From Shinella daejeonensis (lineage in GTDB: Bacteria; Pseudomonadota; Alphaproteobacteria; Rhizobiales; Rhizobiaceae), in contig NZ_JAHWXY010000001.1 of assembly GCF_024281235.1 (NCBI RefSeq), positions 1 through 64,000 on the forward strand: a stretch of DNA of 64,000 nt, written 5' to 3'. A program made the translations under genes and the position numbers. The notes under the pieces were generated by a model. It did not search any database, was not told where the DNA came from, and saw only the letters and a program-made list of their open reading frames with translations. Below are positions 16,229-24,031 of the stretch, piece by piece. Numbering within the stretch: position 1 is the first letter of the stretch; the number at the start of each line of letters is the position of its first letter.

Positions 16229-16783
16229 TCAGGCGGCCAGCGGCATTCGCAGAAGCTCGGCGGCAGTCTCGCGCCAGAACGCATCGACCAGCCGCGCCTC
16301 AAGCTGGCTGGCGCGGTAGCGATAGTCGCGGGCCGGGCCGTGCTCGCCGCGACCGACTGCGGCGAAGGCTGCACCGCGCAGTTTGCTGGCCTCGGTCACG
16401 ATCTGGCGGGCCTCGGCGTCGGATGCGACCGGCTGCTGCCAGAGGATGATGCCGGCGCGGACGGTTCCGGCGAGAACCACGCCCTGATCGCAGTCCTGAA
16501 TGACGATCATGCGCGGGCGGAAGCGGAGCATGTCGTCGGTCCCGACGCGAATATCGCCGCGGGCGATCCGGCCACTGGCGACGGACATGGCCTCTTCGGG
16601 CGACGGGTATTCGCCGAGGGCGACAATCTGGTCGAAACTGTGGGCTTCCACGCCCTCGTAGCTGGCGGTGCCGATGCAGGAGATCCGCAGCGGGAATTTC
16701 TGTGCGCGCTCCAGGGTCGGCAGGACATGGTGCGCGAGAATGGCGCCGATCGGGGCGACGCGAGATTGGCGAGCAAGGGTCAT
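16229..16783 (-). CDS. Hypothetical element protein, 184 aa
   Basis: Starts MTLARQSRVAPIGAILAHHVLPTLERAQKFPLRI. Mixed alpha/beta composition with no membrane segment; the C-terminal part (RDYRYRASQLEARLVDAFWRETAAELL) is helical and basic. I recognise no domain. ATG 16783 is chosen because a conserved hairpin leader sits 11 nt upstream; a longer open frame to 17065 runs through this leader and the terminator of the next gene. Flanked by terminators on both sides, so a monocistronic unit. Confidence 0.7.
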   Translation of the reverse strand: MTLARQSRVAPIGAILAHHVLPTLERAQKFPLRISCIGTASYEGVEAHSFDQIVALGEYPSPEEAMSVASGRIARGDIRVGTDDMLRFRPRMIVIQDCDQGVVLAGTVRAGIILWQQPVASDAEARQIVTEASKLRGAAFAAVGRGEHGPARDYRYRASQLEARLVDAFWRETAAELLRMPLAA

Positions 16784-16793
16784 GGGATCAATT

Positions 16794-16841
16794 CCGCGAC
16801 GGGCGGCGGAAGCCTCTCCTCCACCTCGTAACCCGTCACGG
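16794..16841 (-). promoter_or_regulatory. Conserved hairpin leader, copy 1
   Basis: Minus strand CCGTGACGGGT ... GCCCGTCGCGG: an 11-bp stem (with GT pairs) enclosing AGGTGGAGGAGAGGCTTCC. It ends 11 nt before the start codon of the gene at 16783. Same layout as copies at 19120-19166 and 20976-21023. Confidence 0.7.
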
Positions 16842-16904
16842 CCAGGCCGACCGGCCTCTGCCTCTCTCCACTCTTGGAAGCCGGCCGTGGCCACCATGAA
16901 AAAT

Positions 16905-16928
16905 GCGCCCCACCGGATGATGGGGCGC
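16905..16928 (-). terminator. Terminator after the ParB-like gene
   Basis: Minus strand GCGCCCCA-TCATCCGG-TGGGGCGC followed by ATTTTTC. Perfect 8-bp stem, 10 bp after the stop. Confidence 0.88.
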
Positions 16929-16937
16929 ATGTTTCGA

Positions 16938-19109
16938 TCATTCGGCCGCGACGAGAACGACTTGCTCGTCTTCGGTCTCGGTGGCTTCGTCCTCGTCGCC
17001 ATCGCCAGCCAGGAAGTCCGGCAGGGCCTCGCCGTCACCGGCATCGCCAGCGTCACCGGCGTCACCGTCGAGTTCGACCAGGCGCAGCGGCTCGGGCAGC
17101 CAGCCGGTTTCGGCCAGCAGGCGCTCGGCCTCCTTCGCCATGTCGCCCTTCTTCAGATGGCTGATGAGCTGGGCGGCGCGCTCGCCCGCACCTTCGCGAA
17201 CGGCTTCGAGGATGCGGGGCTTGGTGACGCGGCCGAGATAATTGTCGACCGTGGGCCTCCAGCCGCCGTCGATCACCATGTCGAAGCCGGTGGCGCGGGC
17301 GATGCGATCCGCGCCGGAGAGGCGACGATCAAGGCCGAACTGCGAGACGCCGGAACCGCTGTGCGGATTGGGCCGCTCGTAGAGGGCGTTGACGCCGTAG
17401 CTGACGCAATGGGCGAGCAGCGCCATCCGGCTCGTATCGTCGAGCGCGGCGATCCAGTCCCAGACCGCGCTTTCATCGGTCGGGACGTCGGCCTTCCAGG
17501 CGTCGAAGCGTTCGTCGATGGCCTTGGCCGAGGGCGTGTCGCCTAGATCGCTGCCCTGCACACCGAGATGCCGCTGCTTCACGAAGATCTCCATGCAGCC
17601 GTTCGGCGCCGAGTAGTGATAACGCTGCATGACCAGGCGGTGCAGGAGCGCCGTCATCGCGACATGGGGGTTGTTGGCGAGCGCGTCATGGAGCGCGAGC
17701 GTGCGATGGGCGGTGAGTTCGATCACCAGCCGTTCGGGGAGCGGCTTGATCGCGTCATCCTCGTCGTCCTCCGCATCGACCGGCTCGCCGCCGATGGTGA
17801 TGACGGCCCGCTGGACGCTGGCCTGGGCCGCGACCGCGCCGCCTTCGGCGTCACGCTCGCCATCGCCGGCATCATCCTCGCCGTCGACGGTGACGGGCGC
17901 CTCGTCCTCGGGACGGACATAGCCGCGAGCGACGACGAGCTGGCCGGCACGGTCGATGCTGATGAAGACACCGGCACGGCCGATCTCGTCGGCGTCATAG
18001 ATCGCCGGGCGGTTCTCGAAGGCGGACAGTGCGGTCTCGATCTCGCCGAGGCGCGCGTCGATGTCGTCGGGCAGCTCGTCGTAATCGGCATGTTCGGCCT
18101 CGAGCCGCTCATATTCCTCGCGCAGCGCCTCGCGGGTCGCGCGCTCGGCATCCGTGAGGTCGAGCGGCGTTGAGGCGAGAACGCGCAGGCCGCGATCGTG
18201 GCCGTAGGGCAGATCGGTGTCGACCTCGATCCACTTCCAGCCTTCGGCCGCGACGTCATCGGCGATGCCCTTCAGCTTGTCGGAGACCAGCCGGTCGAGC
18301 AGCTCGGGATTTTCCAGCCAGCCTTCGTCCTCATCGGAGAAGAGATCGCGCAGCATCACGCCGCCGGCCTGTTCATAGGCTTCGACGCCGACGAACTGCA
18401 CGCGCTTGTCCTCGATCGGAACCGTGGTCTCGGTCAGGAGATCGCGGATATACCAGGGCTGGCGGTTGTGCGAACGCTGGATCGCCTCCCAGACCTGCTC
18501 CTGACGGGCATGATCGGGGTTGACGGTGAACGCCTCCAGCATCGCCAGCGTCATCTCGGTGCGCGCATAGGCATCCATGAGCGACGGCGCGACGCGGGCA
18601 AGGCGAAGGCGCTGGGCGATGTAGCGCGGCGTGGTGCGATAGGCGTCGGCGACTTCCTCCTTCGACATGCCGCCATCGACCATGCGCTTGAACGCCTTGA
18701 ACTGGTCGAGCGGATGGAGCGCCAGCCGGATGACGTTCTCGGCATAGGAATCGTCGACGGCCGAGGTCTTCGCATTGGCCTTTTTCACGAGGCAGGGAAC
18801 GAGACCGTCTTCGGGGAAACGGCCTGCCGCGACCAGGCGGGCGATGGCGCGGTAGCGCCGGCCGCCGGCGGGGGTCTCGAAATCGCCGGTCTCTGCGCCG
18901 GCTTCGTCGAGAACGGCACGGACATTGAGGCCCATCACGAGGTCTTCACGGCGGTCGATGTCCTGGGTCAACTCGTCGAGACCCTCTTCAACGCCGATCT
19001 CGCGGACATTGCTGTCCGAGAGTTTGATGCGGTTGAACGGAATGTCGCGCGTGCGGGAAAACTCGATCATCGCGACGGCGGGGTTCTTCTTGCGGGCAGC
19101 TTTGGCCAT
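16938..19109 (-). CDS. Large ParB/Srx-domain protein
   Basis: 723 residues. Residues about 15-130 form the ParB/sulfiredoxin-like N-domain (IPFNRIKLSDSNVRE, and the box II-like AGGRRYRAIARL), followed by a ParB-type HTH (SYAENVIRLALHPLDQFKAFKRM, KEEVADAYRTTPRYIAQRLRLARV). The rest, about 450 residues, is acidic and unique to large element-borne ParB relatives. Classical ParB proteins are about 300 residues and partner with ParA; no parA is adjacent, so nuclease, regulatory or CTP-switch roles are as likely as partition. ATG 19109 is preferred over GTG 19118 because GGAG sits 8 nt before it. Conserved hairpin leader upstream. Confidence 0.85.
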   Translation of the reverse strand: MAKAARKKNPAVAMIEFSRTRDIPFNRIKLSDSNVREIGVEEGLDELTQDIDRREDLVMGLNVRAVLDEAGAETGDFETPAGGRRYRAIARLVAAGRFPEDGLVPCLVKKANAKTSAVDDSYAENVIRLALHPLDQFKAFKRMVDGGMSKEEVADAYRTTPRYIAQRLRLARVAPSLMDAYARTEMTLAMLEAFTVNPDHARQEQVWEAIQRSHNRQPWYIRDLLTETTVPIEDKRVQFVGVEAYEQAGGVMLRDLFSDEDEGWLENPELLDRLVSDKLKGIADDVAAEGWKWIEVDTDLPYGHDRGLRVLASTPLDLTDAERATREALREEYERLEAEHADYDELPDDIDARLGEIETALSAFENRPAIYDADEIGRAGVFISIDRAGQLVVARGYVRPEDEAPVTVDGEDDAGDGERDAEGGAVAAQASVQRAVITIGGEPVDAEDDEDDAIKPLPERLVIELTAHRTLALHDALANNPHVAMTALLHRLVMQRYHYSAPNGCMEIFVKQRHLGVQGSDLGDTPSAKAIDERFDAWKADVPTDESAVWDWIAALDDTSRMALLAHCVSYGVNALYERPNPHSGSGVSQFGLDRRLSGADRIARATGFDMVIDGGWRPTVDNYLGRVTKPRILEAVREGAGERAAQLISHLKKGDMAKEAERLLAETGWLPEPLRLVELDGDAGDAGDAGDGEALPDFLAGDGDEDEATETEDEQVVLVAAE

Positions 19110-19119
19110 GGTCTTCACT

Positions 19120-19166
19120 CCACGACGGGCGCCGAGAGCCTCTCTCTCGAACCTAACCCGTCATGA
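19120..19166 (-). promoter_or_regulatory. Conserved hairpin leader, copy 2
   Basis: Minus strand TCATGACGGGT ... GCCCGTCGTGG; ends 11 nt before the ParB-like ATG. One stem position is A-T here and G-C in the other two copies, a compensated change that supports pairing. Confidence 0.7.
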
Positions 19167-19239
19167 AATCCCCATCCCCTCTCTCCCTCTATCGGCGGTG
19201 CGGCTGGCGGGACGCCAACCGTGGCAGCGCCACGGCTGC

Positions 19240-20013
19240 TCATGGCCGGACACCTCCGGCGATCGTGACGGGGACGATCCGTTGGACGGTGACGGGCCGC
19301 GTCTCGGCGGCCTGCGCCAGCCGCTCGATCAGCGCGACGTCGGCATCCGAGCATTCGCCGCGCACCTCGATCTCAACGCGATGATCGGCGTGGTGAAGAT
19401 GGGAATCACGCAGGCGATGGTCGGACCCGGCGTAGAATCCCGCCGAGCGATCAATAGGATGGACCCGTTCGCTCAGAAACAGGATGCCCGATCCGAGATT
19501 GCCGCAGAACAGCCGCTCATCGCTTTCGGCCCTGTTCGAGCCGCCCGCGATCCTGCGCTTGCCGATCTGGCGGAAAGCCTCGTGGAAGCTCGACGGATTG
19601 CGGGTGATGCCGGCCGAGCGCGCCTGATGGAAGACCCACGGCGGCCTCTCGGGATCGAGCTTGCCGACGGCGATCTGATGGAGGAAATCGGCGAAGCTCG
19701 CCGGATCGGCGGGATATGGGCAGGTCCGCCAGATTTCGCGAACGCGGGCGCGCAAGGGATCGGGCAGCGCAAAGAGCCGGGCACGGCCTTTGTGCCACCA
19801 GGCCGCGCGCTGATTGCGACGATCGCGTTCATACTCGTCCCACCAGATGGTGCGGCGAGCCATTTCCTCGTCGACGCCATTCTGGGTGGCGGCGATGTCC
19901 TCGGCAAAGAGCGGCAGGGCCTCGCGTTCGAGGCGCTGCTTGCGATGGAAGGCCGCGCGTTTGCGCGACGTGTCCCGATAGGGTTCGGGGCGGTGTCCGC
20001 GGCGGAAGCGCAT
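19240..20013 (-). CDS. Hypothetical element protein, 257 aa
   Basis: Starts MRFRRGHRPEPYRDTSRKRAAFHRKQRLEREALPLFAEDIA, a strongly basic N-terminus, then RRTIWWDEYERDRRNQRAAWW and PLRARVREIWRTCPYPADPASFADFLHQIAVG. The last 40 residues (VEIEVRGECSDADVALIERLAQAAETRPVTVQRIVPV) form a predicted beta-alpha-beta unit. I do not recognise a domain. Its start overlaps the stop of ardC by one base (TGATG), so it is translated with ArdC. Confidence 0.75.
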   Translation of the reverse strand: MRFRRGHRPEPYRDTSRKRAAFHRKQRLEREALPLFAEDIAATQNGVDEEMARRTIWWDEYERDRRNQRAAWWHKGRARLFALPDPLRARVREIWRTCPYPADPASFADFLHQIAVGKLDPERPPWVFHQARSAGITRNPSSFHEAFRQIGKRRIAGGSNRAESDERLFCGNLGSGILFLSERVHPIDRSAGFYAGSDHRLRDSHLHHADHRVEIEVRGECSDADVALIERLAQAAETRPVTVQRIVPVTIAGGVRP

Positions 20014-20966
20014 CACGCGGCTCTCCGCAAATCGTCGGCGTCGGGCAGATGCTTCGCGTCCGGCTGGAAGGACAGAAGCCAGTCGGCCGCCTTGCTCGCC
20101 TGCGAGGCGGCGCGGACGATGGCGCGATTGTCCTCGCGCAGCACCTCCAGCCACGAACCGATATAGTCGGCATGGCGCACGGTCGGGACGATGCCGAGCG
20201 CGGCGCAGCAGAAGGCCGAGGTCAGCTCCGCCGTGATTTCCTCGACCGAATAGAGCTTCGAGCCGAAAGAGCCGGAGAGGTTTCGGTTCAGCCGGTGCGC
20301 TGCGCCGCTCGCGTGACCGAGTTCGTGCAGCGCCGTCCGGTGCCAGTTGATCGGCTCGAAATAGGCGGCCGGGGGAGGGACTTGCACGTAGTCGAGGGAC
20401 GGCACGTAGAACGCCCGGTTGCCACCGATGCGGAAGTCGATGCCGGTCGCCTTGATGAGCGCGTCGACCTGGGGCTCGATCATGCCGGGCGGCGGAGGAG
20501 GGGCGGCCGCCTCGATGCCGTCGGGCAGATCGTCGCATTGCGCTGTGTTGAACACCGTGAAGCGCTTCAGGAACGGGATCGCCTGCGCTTCTTCGCCGGC
20601 CTCGAAGGCGCGGCGTTTCTCGTCCTCCGGCGTGAAGCGATCGGCATAGACGACGGTGGTGCCGCGCTCGCCCTTGCGGACGTGGCCGCCGAGCGACAGC
20701 GCCTGGCGAAAGGTGAGCCAGCCCTGGCCGGGAAAGCCGTGCTCGATGACGGCGCCCCAGAGGATCAGCACATTGATGCCGCTGTAGCTGCGCGCGGTCG
20801 CGGCGTTGCGCGGCAGGCCCAGCGGAGCCTTGGCCGCCGTGGTGCCCCAGGGCTGGACCCACGGCACGCGGCCGGCTTCTAGCTCGGCGATGATCTTGCC
20901 GGTGATTTCGTCGTAGAGGTTCGCGCGGTCAGCGCCGGTGCGAGGGGTGCGGTCATGTCTGGACAT
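20013..20966 (-). CDS. ardC: ArdC family antirestriction protein
   Basis: 317 residues. N-terminal single-stranded DNA-binding part (NLYDEITGKIIAELEAGRVPWVQPW, the DUF1738 signature, SYSGINVLILW) and C-terminal zincin-like metallopeptidase with HELGHASG near residue 212 and a downstream glutamate (SVEEITAEL). ArdC of IncW plasmids binds single-stranded DNA and protects incoming plasmid DNA in new hosts. It is the first gene of the long minus-strand leading-like block and carries hairpin leader copy 3. Confidence 0.92.
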   Translation of the reverse strand: MSRHDRTPRTGADRANLYDEITGKIIAELEAGRVPWVQPWGTTAAKAPLGLPRNAATARSYSGINVLILWGAVIEHGFPGQGWLTFRQALSLGGHVRKGERGTTVVYADRFTPEDEKRRAFEAGEEAQAIPFLKRFTVFNTAQCDDLPDGIEAAAPPPPPGMIEPQVDALIKATGIDFRIGGNRAFYVPSLDYVQVPPPAAYFEPINWHRTALHELGHASGAAHRLNRNLSGSFGSKLYSVEEITAELTSAFCCAALGIVPTVRHADYIGSWLEVLREDNRAIVRAASQASKAADWLLSFQPDAKHLPDADDLRRAA

Positions 20967-20975
20967 CGCGGTTCT

Positions 20976-21023
20976 CCGCGACGGGCGCCGGAAGCCTCTC
21001 CTCCAGCTCTCTACCCGTCACGG
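20976..21023 (-). promoter_or_regulatory. Conserved hairpin leader, copy 3
   Basis: Minus strand CCGTGACGGGT ... GCCCGTCGCGG enclosing GCTGGAGGAGAGGCTTCCG, ending 10 nt before the ardC ATG. Nearly the same sequence as copy 1. Confidence 0.7.
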
Positions 21024-21082
21024 CAAAACCCGTCCGCACTCTCACTCTCGAAGGAGACGTTGCGGGGATCTCCGGGCGTCGG

Positions 21083-21113
21083 GAATTTGTGCAACAGGCC
21101 GTTGCACAAATTC
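21083..21113. repeat. Perfect 13-bp inverted repeat upstream of ardC
   Basis: GAATTTGTGCAAC-AGGCC-GTTGCACAAATTC. A shorter relative with the same GTGCAAC-N5-GTTGCAC core lies at 37509-37535 inside the DUF1016 gene. It lacks a T-run. It may be a remnant of a DUF1016 gene or part of a transfer origin. Confidence 0.6.
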
Positions 21114-21217
21114 GGGGACGATAGACCTTCGATCGGCGCCCGGTGGAGTGCCGTATTTGCGCATATGCGCTGACGGCCCCTCGGCGTGCGAAGCGCTGCC
21201 GAATTTGCTATTCCGGG

Positions 21218-21601
21218 ATGCAAGAAAGATCAGACGGGAAGCCGATTCAGCGATCGGTGCGGATTTCGGAGAGGCCGGTGGAAATCACCTTCGAGCGGGA
21301 CAGCGTGTGTGCTGGCGACGATGTGCTGGCCCCCAACAGCAGGACGATCGCCTTTTCCGACAAGCCGCGCCTGAGCGAAATCCTGAGCGAGAGCGGCCCG
21401 CTACTCGCCTATATGCCCTGCGTTCAGGCGTCGACGACGCACTGGCTGGCGTGGATCGACAAGGAATGCGTCGCCAAGGTTGCCTTCACCTGTGAGCCGC
21501 AGCGTGTGCTTGCCGTCTCGATGCTGGTGCCCGATCGGTGCATCGACGCGAACCGGATCTATTTCAGCGAGGACGGACAAGAGCGCGCCGGCCAATCCTG
21601 A
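21218..21601 (+). CDS. Hypothetical element protein, 127 aa
   Basis: Begins MQERSDGKPIQRSVRISERPVEITFERDSVCAGDDVLAPN and includes LLAYMPCVQASTTHWLAW and VLVPDRCIDANRIYF-like sequence. Plus strand, opposite to ardC, so it starts a divergent unit. The start at 21218 is chosen as the first ATG giving sequence of even composition; an upstream start at 21143 would add a cysteine-rich stretch overlapping the intergenic region. No domain recognised. Confidence 0.6.
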   Translation: MQERSDGKPIQRSVRISERPVEITFERDSVCAGDDVLAPNSRTIAFSDKPRLSEILSESGPLLAYMPCVQASTTHWLAWIDKECVAKVAFTCEPQRVLAVSMLVPDRCIDANRIYFSEDGQERAGQS

Positions 21602-21663
21602 GCAAAATCCGGTGAGTGGCCCACATGGGATGCTCGGTGAGCATTTCGGGTGAAAGGGGGCGT

Positions 21664-21730
21664 TGCGGGGTCTCCCCGCAGAAGGGGTCGACCGAGACGC
21701 AAGGCTCGGTCGCAGGGGAAGGCTTTCCCC
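21664..21730. other. Cluster of three adjacent hairpins (oriT or structured RNA candidate)
   Basis: Three perfect inverted repeats in 67 bp: TGCGGGG-TCT-CCCCGCA (21664-21680), CGACCGAG-ACGCAAGG-CTCGGTCG (21689-21712) and GGGGAA-GGCT-TTCCCC (21715-21730). The stretch lies between two convergent genes (stop at 21601 and stop at 21766), so the first could be a bidirectional terminator, but three in a row with no T-runs is unusual. CGTTGCGGGG(A)TCTCC at its left edge recurs at 21058-21073. Confidence 0.55.
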
Positions 21731-21765
21731 GCACCGGTCTTAGCCGCCACACGAAGACGAATGAT

Positions 21766-22272
21766 TTAGAGCGCGAAAGCTGCCTGACGATGCACTTCCA
21801 GATGTCGCTCAACGCGAAATGTCCCTTTTGGGAGCGCCCGCAGGAGATCCGGCTCGGGCCGCGTCAAATCTAGCCAGGCCATACGCTCCTCGCGGCGCAA
21901 AACCACCATCTGACGATCATGGTACGGAGCGATGTCGTCATTCGCCTCGACCGTCAGGATGGCGTAGGCTTCGGGCCAGTCGCGAGTGGCAGGACGCCAG
22001 ATGCCGGCGAAGTAGAACCAATCACCGTCCGCCAGCATGAAGCGATAGTGCTTGCCCTGGCTGCGGTGCCGAAATTCCGAGGCAGGGATCAGGCAACGAA
22101 ACGTTGGAAAGGTCCGACCCTCGGCCCGCACGACGGTAAACGGCCGTTCGCCGGATTCGCGTGGTTGCAAGCCCCAAGGAAGCTCGACCATCTCAACACC
22201 GCTGCCATCGCGTCGTATGATGACACGGCGATCGTCGAGCGACGTGGCTGAGTCGAAGGCCGTAGCGCTCAT
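21766..22272 (-). CDS. SRAP family protein lacking the catalytic N-terminal cysteine
   Basis: 168 residues of the SRAP (SOS response-associated peptidase; YedK/HMCES) fold: VELPWGLQP, TFRCLIPASEFRH, WFYFAGIWRP and DIAPYHDRQMVVL. SRAP proteins capture abasic sites in single-stranded DNA through Cys2, exposed after removal of Met1. This protein starts MSATAFD and has no cysteine near the start; the glutamate (ASEF) and histidine (YHDRQ) are kept. It may bind DNA without crosslinking. It is divergent from a canonical SRAP gene, with a LexA box 9 nt before its ATG. Confidence 0.8.
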   Translation of the reverse strand: MSATAFDSATSLDDRRVIIRRDGSGVEMVELPWGLQPRESGERPFTVVRAEGRTFPTFRCLIPASEFRHRSQGKHYRFMLADGDWFYFAGIWRPATRDWPEAYAILTVEANDDIAPYHDRQMVVLRREERMAWLDLTRPEPDLLRALPKGTFRVERHLEVHRQAAFAL

Positions 22273-22280
22273 GATGTCGA

Positions 22281-22295
22281 GAACGTACCAAGAAC
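22281..22295. promoter_or_regulatory. LexA box between the two SRAP genes
   Basis: GAAC-GTACCAA-GAAC, an exact match to the alphaproteobacterial LexA consensus (GAAC-N7-GAAC, i.e. GTTC-N7-GTTC). It lies in the 59-bp gap between divergent SRAP genes and could repress both. Confidence 0.75.
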
Positions 22296-22331
22296 ATGAT
22301 CGCCGCGCAAGGCGATAGAGCTGGAGGATGG

Positions 22332-22922
22332 ATGTGCAATGACTATCGCCTGACCGTCGATCTCGCTTCGATCATGGAGGATTTCGCGGATCTCAAGATC
22401 AAGATCCGCTTCTCGGAGGGCCGTCCCAACGTCGAGGCGCGACAGGATATCAAGATCACCGACACTGCGCCGATCGTCAGAACGGTTGATGGGGTGCGCG
22501 GCGAAGGCGATCTCGTAAACCGGCGCTGGAGCTGGCCCGGGCAGAACAAGCGGCCGGTTTACAACTTTCGATCCGAGGGCAGGGAGTTCAAATCCAACCG
22601 CTGCCTGATCATCGCCGACGGCTTCTATGAGTTCACCGATCCCGTCGACCCGAAGAAGAAGCGGAAGGACAAATGGCTGTTCACGAAGACGGACGAGAGG
22701 ATTTTCGCGATCGCCGGCATCTGGCGCGAGACGAACGATGTGGGCGAGGCCTTCACCATGCTGACGATGGAGCCTGGGCCCGACATCGCACCATACCATG
22801 ACCGACAGATCGTCATTCTCGAACGCGACGCCTGGGCCGACTGGCTCGATCCGTCCGTGCCGGCGCAGTCGCTGATCCGGCCGCTTTCAGCCGGAGCCTT
22901 GCAGGTTGCGCAGGTTGGATAA
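22332..22922 (+). CDS. SRAP family protein, abasic-site-capturing type (YedK-like)
   Basis: 196 residues. The ATG at 22332 (after GGAGG) gives MCNDYRLTVDLASI, with Cys2 placed for thiazolidine crosslinking to abasic sites and Asn3 as usual in the family. Other conserved parts: RRWSWPGQ, NRCLIIADGFYEF (catalytic glutamate), KWLF, FAIAGIWRE and DIAPYHDRQIVIL (histidine). The product shields abasic sites in single-stranded DNA. A start at 22296 would bury the cysteine and is rejected. Likely SOS-controlled through the LexA box 37-51 bp upstream. Confidence 0.9.
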   Translation: MCNDYRLTVDLASIMEDFADLKIKIRFSEGRPNVEARQDIKITDTAPIVRTVDGVRGEGDLVNRRWSWPGQNKRPVYNFRSEGREFKSNRCLIIADGFYEFTDPVDPKKKRKDKWLFTKTDERIFAIAGIWRETNDVGEAFTMLTMEPGPDIAPYHDRQIVILERDAWADWLDPSVPAQSLIRPLSAGALQVAQVG

Positions 22923-22955
22923 ATATCTGCATTGATAACGGGGCTAAGGATTCTG

Positions 22956-23600
22956 ATGCAGCAAGAGGAAATCGAAGAGCGGCTTGAGCGGATGCGTAAG
23001 CTCGGTAGCGTCAGCTCTTCGGAGTGGCAGGCTTATACATGGAAGAACGAGCTGGCTGAACAAAAGCGGCGTATCGAATTGCATCTTGGTGACGCGCTCA
23101 GGGACAACGAGACTGAATACAATCCCTATCATATGCTTGAACGAGCCATAGGCGTCGCGGCGGTTTGCATGCGGCGACTTATCGAGTGCCGATTGGTGAC
23201 GGATCGTTTTCGCGATACAGCGCTGGAGGTTCACGAGATACACGCCAAGGCGGATACGGACTGGCGCGAACCGTTCATAAGCCAGACGGCGAGCGAGATT
23301 TTTAACAACTACGACCTGACAGCACGGCGCACAGAGAAGCGAATACCGAAGGTGATTTCCGACAAGATGCTGCATGCGCGCGTCATCGGCGTACTGTCCG
23401 GCAACGCCTATATGCCCGACGGTCTTCTCATCGCGTCGGACACGCAAAGCAAGACCCAGCTTTTTCATTTCACGCCGCCCGAGATTGCATCGATCTTCGA
23501 TGCTTTTCTCGACGATCAGGTTCGATCCTCGACGGATGGATACTTAGATAAGAACGGTGATTTCAAGGGAACGCGCAGGGTGTTCGCGACTAGGGATTAG
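22956..23600 (+). CDS. Hypothetical protein, 214 aa
   Basis: Starts MQQEEIEERLERMRKLGSVSSSEWQAY after AAGGA with 5-nt spacing. The first 60 residues are helical and charged (possible coiled coil); the middle contains MLERAIGVAAVCMRRLIE and the end HARVIGVLSGNAYMPDGLLIASD ... IASIFDAFLDD. Less GC-rich than neighbours, which suggests separate acquisition. It follows the SRAP gene on the same strand by 33 bp. No family recognised. Confidence 0.65.
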   Translation: MQQEEIEERLERMRKLGSVSSSEWQAYTWKNELAEQKRRIELHLGDALRDNETEYNPYHMLERAIGVAAVCMRRLIECRLVTDRFRDTALEVHEIHAKADTDWREPFISQTASEIFNNYDLTARRTEKRIPKVISDKMLHARVIGVLSGNAYMPDGLLIASDTQSKTQLFHFTPPEIASIFDAFLDDQVRSSTDGYLDKNGDFKGTRRVFATRD

Positions 23601-23652
23601 TCGCCGCCTGTGTGTGGCGGAGGGCCGGGTGCCCACGAACGAGAGGATTGCA

Positions 23653-24012
23653 GTGCCAGACCGTAAGCTTTCACCATGCGCCCGTCAGACCGAGGCAGAG
23701 ATCGAAAACTACTATCGCAATCAGCCCGAGGGATCGCGGGCCGTGGTTCGCCGGACCCACGGTGGCATCCTGACCTACCAGATCACGACCTTCGGCCTGC
23801 GGCGCACGCGCTCCGGCCGGATCAACGTGGAAGGAGTAGGCGACTTCTACATGAAGTCCGGCAAGAACTGCTGGGAGCCGACCGGCCAAACGAGATTGGT
23901 TGTCCCGACGGACGAAGTATTGGCTTGGGCCGCCGAGAACCCTCGCGGTAAGACGGGTGTGAGCATCTACGCTGACGAGCCGTTCTGGAAAAGAGCGCCG
24001 TTCACAAGGTGA
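23653..24012 (+). CDS. Hypothetical protein, 119 aa
   Basis: The likely start is GTG 23653 (after AGAGG, 6 nt), giving VPDRKLSPCARQTEAEIENYYRNQPEG, then HGGILTYQITTFGLRRTRSGRI and VEGVGDFYMKSGKNCWEPTGQTRLVVPTDEVLAWAAENP. A predicted small alpha/beta protein with no recognised domain. Convergent with the DUF6615 gene, whose stop is 19 bp away. Confidence 0.6.
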   Translation: MPDRKLSPCARQTEAEIENYYRNQPEGSRAVVRRTHGGILTYQITTFGLRRTRSGRINVEGVGDFYMKSGKNCWEPTGQTRLVVPTDEVLAWAAENPRGKTGVSIYADEPFWKRAPFTR

Positions 24013-24031
24013 GCCGCCGTCAGGTTTGCCG

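Noticed and set aside
19240-20862. 540-codon minus-strand frame overlapping ardC
   Set aside because: Only the part from 20013 down is plausible; the rest is out of frame with ardC, which has the HELGH motif.
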